Part shown: one piece after another, positions 14,114 to 26,284 of the stretch
Layout of the letters: the number at the start of each line of letters is the position of its first letter
How positions within the stretch are numbered: the stretch's first letter is position 1
Assembly (NCBI GenBank): GCA_963821495.1
Contig: CAWGEA010000003.1
Coordinates: 2,170,001 to 2,234,000 of the forward strand
DNA length: 64,000 nucleotides
Reading direction: 5' to 3'
From: AC-32 sp963821495
GTDB lineage: Bacteria > Actinomycetota > Thermoleophilia > Gaiellales > Gaiellaceae
The notes under the pieces: model-generated
Told to the model about the DNA's origin: nothing
Seen by the model: the letters and a program-made list of their open reading frames with translations, nothing else
Databases searched by the model: none
Translations under genes and position numbers: made by a program

Positions 14114-14142
14114 ACGGAGGCCGTCCTCGTGGCGGCCTCCGT
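14114..14142 (+). terminator. Stem-loop after the GYD gene
   Basis: ACGGAGGCCG pairs perfectly with CGGCCTCCGT around a nine-base loop, 27 bases after the GYD stop codon. It has no T-run but is in the right place for a terminator. Confidence 0.55.
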
Positions 14143-14193
14143 CTGCTCGGGGCTACGGCTCAGCCCGGCCAAGGCGAGGCGCAAGACGTAGAC

Positions 14194-14227
14194 GACGGGC
14201 GCGTCTACTTAGGTGGCCGCGCCCGTC
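14194..14227. repeat. 10-bp inverted repeat near attR
   Basis: GACGGGCGCG (14194-14203) is the exact reverse complement of CGCGCCCGTC (14218-14227), followed by TTG. It could be a second terminator or a protein-binding site at the element end. Confidence 0.45.
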
Positions 14228-14360
14228 TTGGCGTTGAGGGCCGCTAACTGGCCAGTCCCGCGGCCCTCGCGTACGCGGCCGCCGCGGGCACGCTTCGGAC
14301 ACGAACGACCAGGCGGACGGGCTGCGGCTCAGCCGCGTTGCCACGAGTGGCGAAATCCCG

Positions 14361-14384
14361 AGGTAGGCACCCAGGTAGGCACCG
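14361..14384. repeat. Tandem GGTAGGCACC repeats, possible integrase arm sites
   Basis: AGGTAGGCACC is present twice in direct orientation, 12 bases apart, 79 bases inside attR, and GGTAGGCACCG also occurs at 5912-5922, 45 bases inside attL. Equal-orientation repeats near both element ends are what arm-type integrase sites look like; the role is inferred. Confidence 0.45.
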
Positions 14385-14461
14385 CATGCACATTCCCGGC
14401 CTCTCCGTCACATCTGACCCGTGGAGGAATGCGGCTTAGCGCATGGCTGCAAGGGGTGAAA

Positions 14462-14481
14462 CTCCCCGGGTTGGACTCGAA
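14462..14481. other. Right attachment site (attR), inside the tRNA-Asn 3' end
   Basis: This is the second copy of the 20-bp direct repeat found at 5848-5867. It is the 3' 20 bases of the tRNA-Asn gene (minus strand), so insertion left the tRNA intact on this side. Confidence 0.85.
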
Positions 14482-14534
14482 CCAACAACCCTCCGGTTAA
14501 CAGCCGGATGCTCTGCCAATTGAGCTACCGGGGA
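14462..14534 (-). tRNA. tRNA-Asn(GTT)
   Basis: On the minus strand the sequence TCCCCGGTAGCTCAATTGG opens a cloverleaf with acceptor pairing TCCCCGG/CCGGGGA, an anticodon loop CTGTTAA (anticodon GTT) closed by CCGG/CCGG, and the T-loop GTTCGAGTC. Its 3' end is not followed by an encoded CCA. It is the integration target of the neighbouring element and reads away from dnaG's stop. Confidence 0.95.
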
Positions 14535-14566
14535 ACGGTGCTCGGCGGGCGGAATTGTAGCCGCGC

Positions 14567-16216
14567 CTAGGCGAGATTCGCGGCCGTTGCGCGGATCCGC
14601 TCGAGCTGCTCCTGCAGCTCTCTCGTGCGCTCGAGGTCGGCGGTCTCTAGCTCGCGACGCACCTCGCGCTCGCGTAGCCGCAGCAGCAGTTCCTTGGCCG
14701 TCTCCTCGTCGATGCCCTCGGTGGCGGCGCGTGCGTCGAGCTCCGCGAGCAGCGGCACGAGCTCTTCGACCGGCGGCTCGCCCGGCTCGAGCAGATGCTC
14801 GCGGGCTCGCCGGTGGAGGGCGGAATCGAAGTGCTCGGGCGCGAGCTCGGCCAGCATCCCGCGCAGCTCGGGATGCGCGGCCACACCTGCCAGCGCATCC
14901 CGCTCGAGCCGCGCACCCTTTTCCAGCAGGCGCGGCGAGATCTCGCCGGTCGCCCCCCGCCGCCCGCGCAACACAAGCCCCGCCTGCGTCTCCTTCGGCA
15001 GGTCGAGCCGGTCGGCCGCCAGCCGCACCGCGTCCTGTCGCTCGGGCGAGTCCTCGAAGCGCGACAGCACCTCGCGCACGCGCACGAAGCCTTCCTGACG
15101 GTCGGGCGCGCGAGCGATCTCGAGCCGCACGCGGTACGAGAGGTAGCTCTCGGCACGCGCGAGCAGCTCGTCGAACTCCCCCGCGAGGTCGGCCGGGTCG
15201 CGGCCCGGCGGCAGCGTGACGACGCGCACGTCGAAGCCCTGCGCCGCCGCCAGCTCCATCCCGCGCAGCGTCGCCGCCTCGCCGGCCGCGTCGCCGTCGA
15301 AGCAGAGCCACGCCTTGTGCGTCAGGCGCGAGAGCTCCTTCAGCTGCCGCTCCGTCAGCGCCGTGCCCATCGACGCGACGACCGGCTCGAGGCCCGCCTG
15401 CCGCAGCGCGAGCACATCGGTGTTGCCCTCGACGACGACCGCCCGCTCCTGCTTGGCGATCGCCACCCGGGCGCGATCGAGGCCGTAGAGCATGTCGCCC
15501 TTGCGGAAGAGCTCCCCCTCGGGCGAATTCACGTACTTCGCCCGCAGCGGGTCGTCCTCACGCAGCTTTCGCGCCTGGAAGCCACGCACGCGGCCGCGCG
15601 CGTCGGCGAGCGGGAAGAGCAGGCGGCCGTTGAAGTAGTCGTTGCCGCGGCGGTTGACCAGGCCGGCCGCGGAGAGCTCGGCGGCGGTGAAGCCCTTCTC
15701 GCGCGCCTTGCGAGCCAGGGTCGCGCCGCCGGGGGCGAGGCCGAGCCGGTACTCGCGGCAGACCTCCTCGCCGAGGCCGCGGCTCTCCAGGTACGCCCGC
15801 GCCGACTCGCCGCGGGGCGAGTCCCAGAGGTACCGCTCGTAGAAGCTCGTCGCCTGCTCGAGCAGCGCGAGCAGCCGCTCGCGCCGCCCGCGCGCAGCGT
15901 CTTGCTCGGGCGACGACTCCTCGTACTCGAGCGTCACGCGATAGCGCTCGGCGAGCCATTCGACCGCCTGCGCGAAGTCGAGCTGCTCGGTCTCGCGGAC
16001 GAAGCTGATGATGTCGCCGCCCTTGCCGCAGCCGAAGCAGTAGAAGAGCTTGTCGGCCGGGTTGACGGAGAAGCTCGGCGTCTTCTCGTCGTGGAACGGG
16101 CAAAGGCCGGTCAAGCGCGCTCCGCTTCGGCGCAGCTGCGTGCGGGCGGACACGACCTCGACCATGTCGGCCGCGTCGACCGCCTCGCGCACCGACGCGT
16201 CGCGGATGCGGGCCAC
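14567..16216 (-). CDS. dnaG: DNA primase DnaG
   Basis: Synthesises RNA primers for chromosomal replication. The 549-residue protein has an N-terminal CHC2 zinc finger (CPFHDEKTPSFSVNP then FYCFGCGKGGD), the primase core, and a TOPRIM domain with VVVEGNTDVLALRQAG and WLCFDGDAAGEAA providing the metal-binding acidic residues; the C-terminus is a helical helicase-binding region. A GTG start at 16216 is used; it shares one base with the stop of dgt (TAG/GTG), so the two genes are coupled. dgt-dnaG is a frequent actinobacterial pair. Confidence 0.95.
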   Translation of the reverse strand: MARIRDASVREAVDAADMVEVVSARTQLRRSGARLTGLCPFHDEKTPSFSVNPADKLFYCFGCGKGGDIISFVRETEQLDFAQAVEWLAERYRVTLEYEESSPEQDAARGRRERLLALLEQATSFYERYLWDSPRGESARAYLESRGLGEEVCREYRLGLAPGGATLARKAREKGFTAAELSAAGLVNRRGNDYFNGRLLFPLADARGRVRGFQARKLREDDPLRAKYVNSPEGELFRKGDMLYGLDRARVAIAKQERAVVVEGNTDVLALRQAGLEPVVASMGTALTERQLKELSRLTHKAWLCFDGDAAGEAATLRGMELAAAQGFDVRVVTLPPGRDPADLAGEFDELLARAESYLSYRVRLEIARAPDRQEGFVRVREVLSRFEDSPERQDAVRLAADRLDLPKETQAGLVLRGRRGATGEISPRLLEKGARLERDALAGVAAHPELRGMLAELAPEHFDSALHRRAREHLLEPGEPPVEELVPLLAELDARAATEGIDEETAKELLLRLREREVRRELETADLERTRELQEQLERIRATAANLA

Positions 16217-17190
16217 TACAACGACTCCGCGTAGCTCAGGGCGAAGCGGTCGGTCATGCCGGCGACGTAGTCGACCGCGTCGTCGACGGAGTCGCCTCGC
16301 TCGAGCAGGTGCTCGAAGATCCGGCGGACGGTCGCGCGGGCGCGTGACTGCTCGGCGCGGGCGGCCTCGCCGAGGTAGACGCGCTCGAACATGAACGACC
16401 GCAGCGAGAGCATCGCGGCGCCGACCTCCTCGCTCTGGCGGATGTCGCCCTCGCGCGCCGAGGTCTCGACGAGGTCGTGGACGAGCGTGTCGATGCGCCT
16501 CGATCCGGTCGGGCCGAGCAGCTCGATCTCCTCGCGCGGGAGCTCTGCAGGGTCGAGCACGCCGGCCCGCACAGCGTCGTCGATGTCGTGGTTGATGTAC
16601 GCGACGCGGTCGACGAGGCGGACGATCCTGCCCTCGAGCGTGTCGGGCTCGTTCGGCCCAGTGTGGTTGAGGATCCCGTCCCGCACCTCCTGCGTGAGGT
16701 TGAGGCCGCGCCCGTCGCGCTCGAGCACGTCGACGACCCGGAGCGAGTGCTCGTTGTGGTGGAAGCGGCGGCCGCAGCGCTCCTGCAGGAGCTCGTCCAG
16801 CTCCTCCTCGCCCGCGTGCCCGAAGGGCGTGTGCCCGAGGTCGTGGCCGAGCCCGATCGCCTCGACGAGGTCCTCGTTCAGCCGTAGCGCGCGGGCGACG
16901 CCGCGCGAGATCCCGGTCGTCTCGAGGGTGTGCGTCAGCCGCGTGCGGTAGTGGTCGCCGGTCGGGTCGACGAACACCTGCGTCTTGTGCATCAGCCGCC
17001 GGAAGGCCTTCGTGTGGACGATCCGGTCGCGATCGCGCTGGAACGGAGTTCGCAGCAGGCACGGCTCCTCCTCGCGCGCGCGCCCGCGCGTCTCGTAGGA
17101 CCGCACGGCGAGCGGCGAGAGCCACTGCTCCTCGTGCTCGCGGACGCCCGCCTCGAAGGCGTCCGCTGTCCTTCCGGCAAGCTCCGGCAT
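16216..17190 (-). CDS. dgt: Deoxyguanosinetriphosphate triphosphohydrolase-like HD protein
   Basis: Hydrolyses dNTPs, lowering the nucleotide pool or removing damaged species. The 324-residue protein has the HD-domain metal ligands RLTHTLET and GLGHDLGHTPFGHAGE, the HxxxHD-type arrangement of dGTPases, with HHNEHSLRVV after it. Start ATG at 17190 begins PELAGRTADAFEAGVREHEEQWLSPLAVRS, matching the family N-terminus, and includes the conserved RTPFQRDRDRIVHTKAFRRLMHKTQVF. It is upstream of dnaG with overlapping stop/start. Family length is normal. Confidence 0.93.
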   Translation of the reverse strand: MPELAGRTADAFEAGVREHEEQWLSPLAVRSYETRGRAREEEPCLLRTPFQRDRDRIVHTKAFRRLMHKTQVFVDPTGDHYRTRLTHTLETTGISRGVARALRLNEDLVEAIGLGHDLGHTPFGHAGEEELDELLQERCGRRFHHNEHSLRVVDVLERDGRGLNLTQEVRDGILNHTGPNEPDTLEGRIVRLVDRVAYINHDIDDAVRAGVLDPAELPREEIELLGPTGSRRIDTLVHDLVETSAREGDIRQSEEVGAAMLSLRSFMFERVYLGEAARAEQSRARATVRRIFEHLLERGDSVDDAVDYVAGMTDRFALSYAESL

Positions 17191-17312
17191 TCCAGGCGAT
17201 GCTAGTCGCTGGGCCGTACGGGAACGAGCCCGCGAAGCCGAGCCGGGTCGGCGAGCGCGTCGATTGTCGCGATGCGCCGCCGCCGCCGTCCGCGTCTTCG
17301 CCCGCGCCGCGG

Positions 17313-18068
17313 TCAGATGATGATCGGGACCGTGCCGCCGTCCGCACTCCAGGCAGCGCCGGTCACGTACGAGGCGCGGTCGGAGCACAGAAACGCGATC
17401 ACGGCGGCGATCTCCTCCGGCTCCGCGAGCCGCCCCAGCGGCCGGCCCTTCCCGACGGCCGCGAGCACCTCGTCGCGACTCTTGCCGCTCCGCTTCGCCT
17501 GCTGGTCGGCGAGCCCGCCCTCGCCCAGCCACGCCTCGGTGGCCGTCGGCCCGGGTGCCACGGCGTTGCAGCGGATCCCGTCGCCCGCGTAGAGGTCGGC
17601 GACCAGCCGTGAGAGCGAGAGCACGGCCGCCTTCGTCACCGAGTACTCGGGCATCCCGGTGGACGGGCGCTTCCCCGCCGTCGAGGAGACGTTGACGATC
17701 ACGCCTCCGCCGCGCTCGCGCATCCCGGGGACGGCCGCGCGGATCGACCGTACGTAGCTCATCACGTTGAGCTGCCAGGCCTCGTCCCACTGCTCGTCGG
17801 CGAGCGTCAGGAAGTCGCGCTGCTCCGCGTACCCGACGTTGTTCACCAGCACGTCGAGCTCGCCGGCCTCCGCGACGACCCGCTCCGCCTCTCCCGACCG
17901 CGAGAGGTCGGCCCGCACGTGCAGCGCCTCCCCCACGCCCGGCGCCTCGCTGCGCCCGCAGGTGACGACTTGTGCGCCCTCCGCCACGAGCAGCCGCGCC
18001 GTCGCGAGGCCGATCCCGCCCGTCGAGCCGGTCACCACGCACACACGCCCGTCCAGACCCAGGTTCAC
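17313..18068 (-). CDS. SDR-family oxidoreductase
   Basis: A 251-residue classical short-chain dehydrogenase/reductase. The nucleotide-binding motif TGSTGGIGLA (TGxxxGIG), the NNVG segment (LDVLVNNVGYAE), and the catalytic triad with Ser in VNVSSTAGKRPSTG and YSVTK (Tyr-x-x-x-Lys) are all visible. The NAD(P) preference loop reads VVTCGRSEAP. The C-terminus contains a SDRASYVTGAAWSADGGTVP typical of SDR. The substrate is unknown. GTG start at 18068, divergent from the phosphatase gene with 22 bp between start codons. Confidence 0.9.
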   Translation of the reverse strand: MNLGLDGRVCVVTGSTGGIGLATARLLVAEGAQVVTCGRSEAPGVGEALHVRADLSRSGEAERVVAEAGELDVLVNNVGYAEQRDFLTLADEQWDEAWQLNVMSYVRSIRAAVPGMRERGGGVIVNVSSTAGKRPSTGMPEYSVTKAAVLSLSRLVADLYAGDGIRCNAVAPGPTATEAWLGEGGLADQQAKRSGKSRDEVLAAVGKGRPLGRLAEPEEIAAVIAFLCSDRASYVTGAAWSADGGTVPIII

Positions 18069-18090
18069 GGGCGAGTACTCTAGTGCCGCC

Positions 18091-18672
18091 GTGACGACGA
18101 TCCTCCTGGCCCGCCACGGCGAGACCGACTGGAACCGCGAGGGCCGCTTTCAGGGCCACGCCGACCCGCCGCTGAACAGGACGGGGCGTGCACAGGCCGT
18201 CGACCTCTCGGTCACGCTGATGGCGGAGGAGCTCGCGGCGATCTACTCGAGCCCGCTGCAGCGGGCGCTCGAGACGGCCGAGGTGGTCGCGGCCTCACAC
18301 GGCCTCGAGGCAGTTCCCGTCGACGCGCTGCGCGAGGTCGACGTCGGCTCCTGGTCGGGGCTCACGCGCGCCGAGGTGGAGGAGCGCTTCCCCGCGCAAT
18401 TCGCCCGCTGGCTCAACTACCGCGAAGGCTGGGAGGACGGCGAGAGCTACGACCAGATGGGTCGACGTGTCGTCGCGGCGCTGCTCGAGCTCGCCGGCGC
18501 GCACGAAGGCGAACGCATCCTGGCGGTCACGCACGGCGGGCCGATCCGGGCCGCGTTCGCATCCGCCGACGGCACCACCCACACCGAGGCGCGCCGCCTC
18601 GGCCCGACGATCGAGAACGCCTTCCTCGTCTCCATCACGGTCGAGGGCGGCACGCTGCGTCGAGCCGGCTGA
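18091..18672 (+). CDS. Histidine phosphatase (phosphoglycerate-mutase-like)
   Basis: A 193-residue histidine-phosphatase. The phosphohistidine motif LLARHGETDWNREGRFQGHADPPLN gives the catalytic RHG; Arg in SSPLQRALETAE, Glu in REVDVGSWSGLT and the second His in AVTHGGPIRAAF complete the active site. The GTG at 18091 is chosen because the first strand follows directly. Members include cofactor-dependent mutases, alpha-ribazole phosphatases and sugar phosphatases; substrate cannot be decided here. A strong terminator lies 11 bases after the stop. Confidence 0.9.
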   Translation: MTTILLARHGETDWNREGRFQGHADPPLNRTGRAQAVDLSVTLMAEELAAIYSSPLQRALETAEVVAASHGLEAVPVDALREVDVGSWSGLTRAEVEERFPAQFARWLNYREGWEDGESYDQMGRRVVAALLELAGAHEGERILAVTHGGPIRAAFASADGTTHTEARRLGPTIENAFLVSITVEGGTLRRAG

Positions 18673-18682
18673 CAAGGCGGCC

Positions 18683-18712
18683 GGGGCGCGGACGGGGAAG
18701 TGTCCGCGCCCC
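18683..18712. terminator. Bidirectional terminator between convergent genes
   Basis: GGGGCGCGGAC pairs with GTCCGCGCCCC over eleven bases and is followed by CTTTCG. It separates the plus-strand phosphatase from the minus-strand secreted protein gene, whose stop is at 18733. Confidence 0.7.
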
Positions 18713-18732
18713 CTTTCGTGAGCAACTTCGCG

Positions 18733-19689
18733 TCAGCTGCAGCTGACGACGATCGGAATCGAGAACTCCTTCTGCGTCGCCGCCACCTTCACGGCGACAG
18801 TGGTTGCGCCCCGCGCGACGACCTTGCCGTTCAGGGACACCGAGTGGACGACGCAGCCCGGCTGGTCGTCGATCCGGATGTAGTGCGTTCCCGCCGTGAC
18901 GGCCTCCACATGGGCCTCGTGGAAGACCTGGAGTCGCGGCGCGTTGTACGACCACTTGCGGTTCGACGCCCCGACGGGATCCGTCCAGGTCACCTTGAGC
19001 CCGTCGATCGGGTCACCCGAGGTCGAGTAGTCGTAGAAGCGCGTGTCGATCTCCTGCGCAACGCCCTCCTTGACCTTGAAGTTGTCCGTCTTGCTCGCGT
19101 CCGGGATGAACCCGTGTACCGCGACGCCGGCCTTGTACCCGCAGTCGACGAGCGTGAGGCCGTTGGCTTGCCCGAGCTGGCTGCAGCCGTCCAGGTAGTT
19201 CGCCTCGGTCGTCGCCCACACCTTGTAGACGCCGCCGTTGTTCGGCGTGTCCAGGTATGGCAGCAGCTGCACCGTCGTGGCGCCGTGGTCGACGTCGAGG
19301 CCGGTGACGTGCTCACAGCCGCCGGCTGCGACGACGCCCGTGATGATCCCGCCGCTGACCGTGAACTCACGACAGGCCGCAGGATCGGTCGAGAGCAGCG
19401 TCTTCCCGGAAGGATCCGTCACCTGGAAGACGTACGTCCCGTCGTCGAGCCCGGCAGCGTCGACGGGGGCACCCGGCCCGGGGCCGCCGTCGAGATAGAC
19501 CAGGTCCTTACTCGGGTAGATGTTGAAGTTGACCTCCGAACCGTCGGGCAGCGTCGTGAAGATCGCGCCGGAAGGCGCGTTGCCCGCTGCGCCGACGAGG
19601 CCTGCGCCGACGGTCAACAGCGCCGTCAGGGCCGCCGCCGCGACCGTCGCGATCACGGCTTGCCGCCGCATACGGATTCGCGTCCGCAT
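18733..19689 (-). CDS. Secreted protein of unknown function
   Basis: A 318-residue exported protein. The start ATG at 19689 is supported by a good ribosome-binding site (GAGAGGTGG) and gives a signal peptide (RMRRQAVIATVAAAALTALL...VGAAGNAPSG). The mature part is beta-rich with repeated Ig/FN3-like strands (DDGTYVFQVTDPSGKTLLST, GGVYKVWATTEANYL, GTHYIRIDD) and several cysteines (ACREFTV, GGCEHV, DGCSQL, VDCGYK, PGCVVH, VVSCS), suggesting disulphides in an extracellular adhesive or structural protein. No named family recognised. Separate transcription unit. Confidence 0.65.
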   Translation of the reverse strand: MRTRIRMRRQAVIATVAAAALTALLTVGAGLVGAAGNAPSGAIFTTLPDGSEVNFNIYPSKDLVYLDGGPGPGAPVDAAGLDDGTYVFQVTDPSGKTLLSTDPAACREFTVSGGIITGVVAAGGCEHVTGLDVDHGATTVQLLPYLDTPNNGGVYKVWATTEANYLDGCSQLGQANGLTLVDCGYKAGVAVHGFIPDASKTDNFKVKEGVAQEIDTRFYDYSTSGDPIDGLKVTWTDPVGASNRKWSYNAPRLQVFHEAHVEAVTAGTHYIRIDDQPGCVVHSVSLNGKVVARGATTVAVKVAATQKEFSIPIVVSCS

Positions 19690-19885
19690 ATGTCCACCTC
19701 TCCCTCTTTCTCGCCGCACCCGGCCGGGTTTTGTTGCCGGGATTGATGGCGAGGGTACGCCGCTGACGGCCACCGAACCACTAGCCGTTCGGCCGGGATT
19801 CGAGAGCCTGCCCAGAGTCCAGCGGCATCCCGCGGTCGCGTGGTTTCGCGCCTGTGGCACCCGCATCTAGACTGCGATTCGCGCG

Positions 19886-20134
19886 GTGGAGGACTACACC
19901 AACAAGTACAAAGGCGAGCAGGTCGAGGTCGCGCTCTTCGGCGGCGATTACCAGGACGGGGTGCTCACCGCCTACTGCCTGCTCGACGACGTCGCCCACC
20001 TGGAGCTGAACGGGCACATCCTGATCCCGCTGCAGAACATCGCGTCCCTGCACTGCTCCAGCCGCTGCGACGCGCCGGAGCCCGACTGGCCCCCGCGCGG
20101 GCTCGACGAGGACGAGCAACCCGACGAGGGCTGA
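19886..20134 (+). CDS. Small Sm-like protein
   Basis: An 82-residue protein from GTG 19886, immediately before the M48 protease with one codon between. Residues 8-57 (YKGEQVEVALFGGDYQDGVLTAYC, DVAHLELNGHILIPLQNIASLH) alternate five short strands with the Sm-like glycine and strand pattern, followed by an acidic tail. This suggests a small beta-barrel protein of the Sm/LSm or SH3 type, but the family is not certain. Pairing with a membrane metalloprotease is notable but unexplained. Confidence 0.5.
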   Translation: MEDYTNKYKGEQVEVALFGGDYQDGVLTAYCLLDDVAHLELNGHILIPLQNIASLHCSSRCDAPEPDWPPRGLDEDEQPDEG

Positions 20135-20136
20135 CC

Positions 20137-20979
20137 GTGCGCGCACGGCTCGTCCCCGCCTGGAACGTCCTCAAGGCCTGGCTGCTCGTCGCCGGCGGCT
20201 GCGCGGCGGTCGCGGCGATCGGGTGGCCGCTCGGCGGCTACCGCCTGGTGTCGTTGCTCGTGTTCTTCGCCCTGCTCGTCGCCGCCGCGGCCTACTGGTA
20301 CGGGGATCGCGTCGTGCTCGGGATGGTCGGCGCTCGGGAGCTGCCGCTCGGCGAGGCGCCCCCCTTGCACGCGACCGTCGCCTCGCTGGCGGGTGTCGCC
20401 GCCCTGCCGAAGCCGAAGCTGTACCTGCTCCCTGACGGCCTTCCGCGCGCATTTGCCGCGGGCCGCGGGCCGCGCGGAGGCGCCATCGCGGTCAGCCGCG
20501 GGCTGCTCGCGGCTGCACCGCCGGCGGAGCTCGAGGGCGTGATCGCCCACGAGCTCGCGCACATTCGCAACAGGGACGTCGTCGTCCAGACCGCGGCCGT
20601 GATCGTCGCCGCCGCGCTCGTCGAGACCAGCCGCGTAGGCGGCTGGTTCCAGCGCGCGTTGCTGTTCGTGCTCGCGCCGCTCGCCGCGGCGATCGTCCAT
20701 CTCCTGCTCTCGCCGAAGCGGGAGTTCGCCGCCGACCGCGTCGCAGCGGCGCTGTGCGGCTCGCCGCACGGGCTCGCGGACGCGCTGCTCCGGCTCGACC
20801 AGACAGCGGAGCTCGTCGAGTTCCGTGCAAGCCCGGCGACCGAGCCGCTGTACACGCTCAACCCGTTCGCGGAGGAAGGACTGGCCGCGCTCTTCGTGAC
20901 GCATCCACCGGTCGGGGAGCGAGTCCGCCGGCTGCGGTCGCTCGACCCGGACTGGCGCGAGAAGCTCCGCGCGGCCTGA
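20137..20979 (+). CDS. M48-family membrane metallopeptidase (HtpX-like)
   Basis: A 280-residue integral-membrane zinc protease. The catalytic HEXXH is visible as VIAHELAHIRNRDV, with the third ligand Glu in KREFAADRVAAALC. Hydrophobic helices flank the domain (about residues 10-50 and two after the HEXXH). It is shorter than E. coli HtpX but has the plan of M48B proteases that degrade misfolded membrane proteins. GTG start at 20137 follows the small protein's stop by two bases, so they are probably co-transcribed. Just past its stop lies the shared terminator of the rRNA operon. Confidence 0.85.
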   Translation: MRARLVPAWNVLKAWLLVAGGCAAVAAIGWPLGGYRLVSLLVFFALLVAAAAYWYGDRVVLGMVGARELPLGEAPPLHATVASLAGVAALPKPKLYLLPDGLPRAFAAGRGPRGGAIAVSRGLLAAAPPAELEGVIAHELAHIRNRDVVVQTAAVIVAAALVETSRVGGWFQRALLFVLAPLAAAIVHLLLSPKREFAADRVAAALCGSPHGLADALLRLDQTAELVEFRASPATEPLYTLNPFAEEGLAALFVTHPPVGERVRRLRSLDPDWREKLRAA

Positions 20980-20991
20980 GGGTCCAAAGAA

Positions 20992-21011
20992 AGGCCGCCT
21001 TCCGGCGGCCT
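20992..21011 (-). terminator. Terminator of the rRNA operon
   Basis: AGGCCGCC/GGCGGCCT stem with TTCC loop. Read on the minus strand it is followed by TTTCTTTGG, a T-rich tract, immediately after the 5S rRNA. It also lies just past the M48 gene on the plus strand. Confidence 0.7.
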
Positions 21012-21018
21012 GGAAATA

Positions 21019-21134
<116 letters not shown>

Positions 21135-21199
21135 ATTGTCAAGTGAGCGCGCGCTACGCGGGCACCCTCAAAACTCCATAGCAGCCACAACGAGTTCTA

Positions 21200-24184
<2,985 letters not shown>

Positions 24185-24390
24185 TGAAGAACACGTTGTA
24201 TGCCGCTATGGAGTTTTCAAGGTGCACGCCGGCGCTCGTCCGGCCAACCGAGAAAGCCGCGCCAGGCGCGGTCTCTCAAAACTCAGCAGTACAAGATACG
24301 TCGAGGTCGACGTAATTCTAGGCGAGCTCGTAACCGGACGTGATCATCACGGCCGAGCAGCCCCCGGAGTACAAGAGCTCCGGAATCCCT
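24185..24390 (-). other. 16S-23S spacer without tRNA
   Basis: About 206 bases separate 16S and 23S rRNA. No cloverleaf or tRNA 3' end was found, so tRNA-Ile and tRNA-Ala are not encoded here. The spacer contains short inverted segments consistent with RNase III processing stems. Confidence 0.7.
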
Positions 24391-25941
<1,551 letters not shown>

Positions 25942-26278
25942 ATGGCTTGCCTCCTGAGAGGCAAACTTGAATCACTTCGAGCTTGTGCTCAAAGTGTCTC
26001 CCCCGATGAACCGGGGGTGACGGGTTCTTTAGGCCCCGCGCCCGACGTGACAGGCACGGGGTCTCGGCGTATTCGCACTGCTGAGTTTTCAAAGACCGAC
26101 GCCGTTGGCGGCCGGCGCGTAAAAAAGCCTCCGACTCGCGCCAGAGGCCTCCGTGTTGCTGCGGATCTCCGTCGTATCCGTCTGCGTCCGAAGGCGCTCC
26201 TGGTCGAGGTGCAGGGACTGTCTTACACGCCGCCCTTCCGAGCAGCCCGCGCATGATAGCGCAAAGTCGGGCGGCGCG
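25942..26278 (-). promoter_or_regulatory. rRNA operon leader
   Basis: About 340 bases between the 16S 5' end and the tyrS stop hold no gene. Seen here are a perfect hairpin TTGCCTC-CTGA-GAGGCAA at 25947-25964, an extra stem of five C/G pairs, and a candidate promoter at its far end (separate entry). These are expected for an rRNA leader with antitermination and processing stems. Confidence 0.55.
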
Positions 26279-26284
26279 TGTCAA
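26253..26284 (-). promoter_or_regulatory. Candidate rRNA promoter overlapping the tyrS stop
   Basis: On the minus strand TTGACA (26284-26279) precedes TATCAT (26258-26253) with 20 bases between, longer than the usual 17-18. The -35 hexamer includes the last bases of tyrS. The spacing makes it only a candidate. Confidence 0.35.

Larger units (their letters stand above)
14088..14461. other. Non-coding right end of the element
   Basis: No convincing gene is seen in these 374 bases. They hold two perfect hairpins (14114-14142 and 14194-14227) and two copies of AGGTAGGCACC (14361-14371 and 14373-14383) about 80 bases from attR. The region lies between the GYD stop and the tRNA-Asn. Confidence 0.6.
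5848..14481. mobile_element. 8.6-kb integrative element in tRNA-Asn (satellite-like)
   Basis: The element is bounded by 20-bp direct repeats derived from the tRNA-Asn 3' end. It contains, from the left, a PAS-LuxR regulator, a zinc-ribbon protein, a tyrosine integrase, an HTH-ended accessory protein, an XRE regulator, a primase-polymerase/ATPase module interrupted by a frameshift, several tiny genes joined by GTGA/ATGA overlaps, an excisionase-like HTH, a prohead-protease-like gene, a cysteine-rich HTH frame and a GYD gene. No portal, major capsid, terminase, tail or conjugation gene is visible. This gene set fits a phage satellite or decayed prophage; the boundaries are well supported, the life style is inferred. 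Confidence 0.85.

Noticed and set aside
14567..17347. One 926-residue protein covering dnaG and dgt
   Set aside because: The extra N-terminal stretch is antisense-like basic sequence in the dgt region; dnaG starts at the GTG at 16216, overlapping the dgt stop.
24185..24390. tRNA-Ile or tRNA-Ala in the 16S-23S spacer
   Set aside because: No acceptor or T-loop sequence could be found in these 206 bases on either strand.
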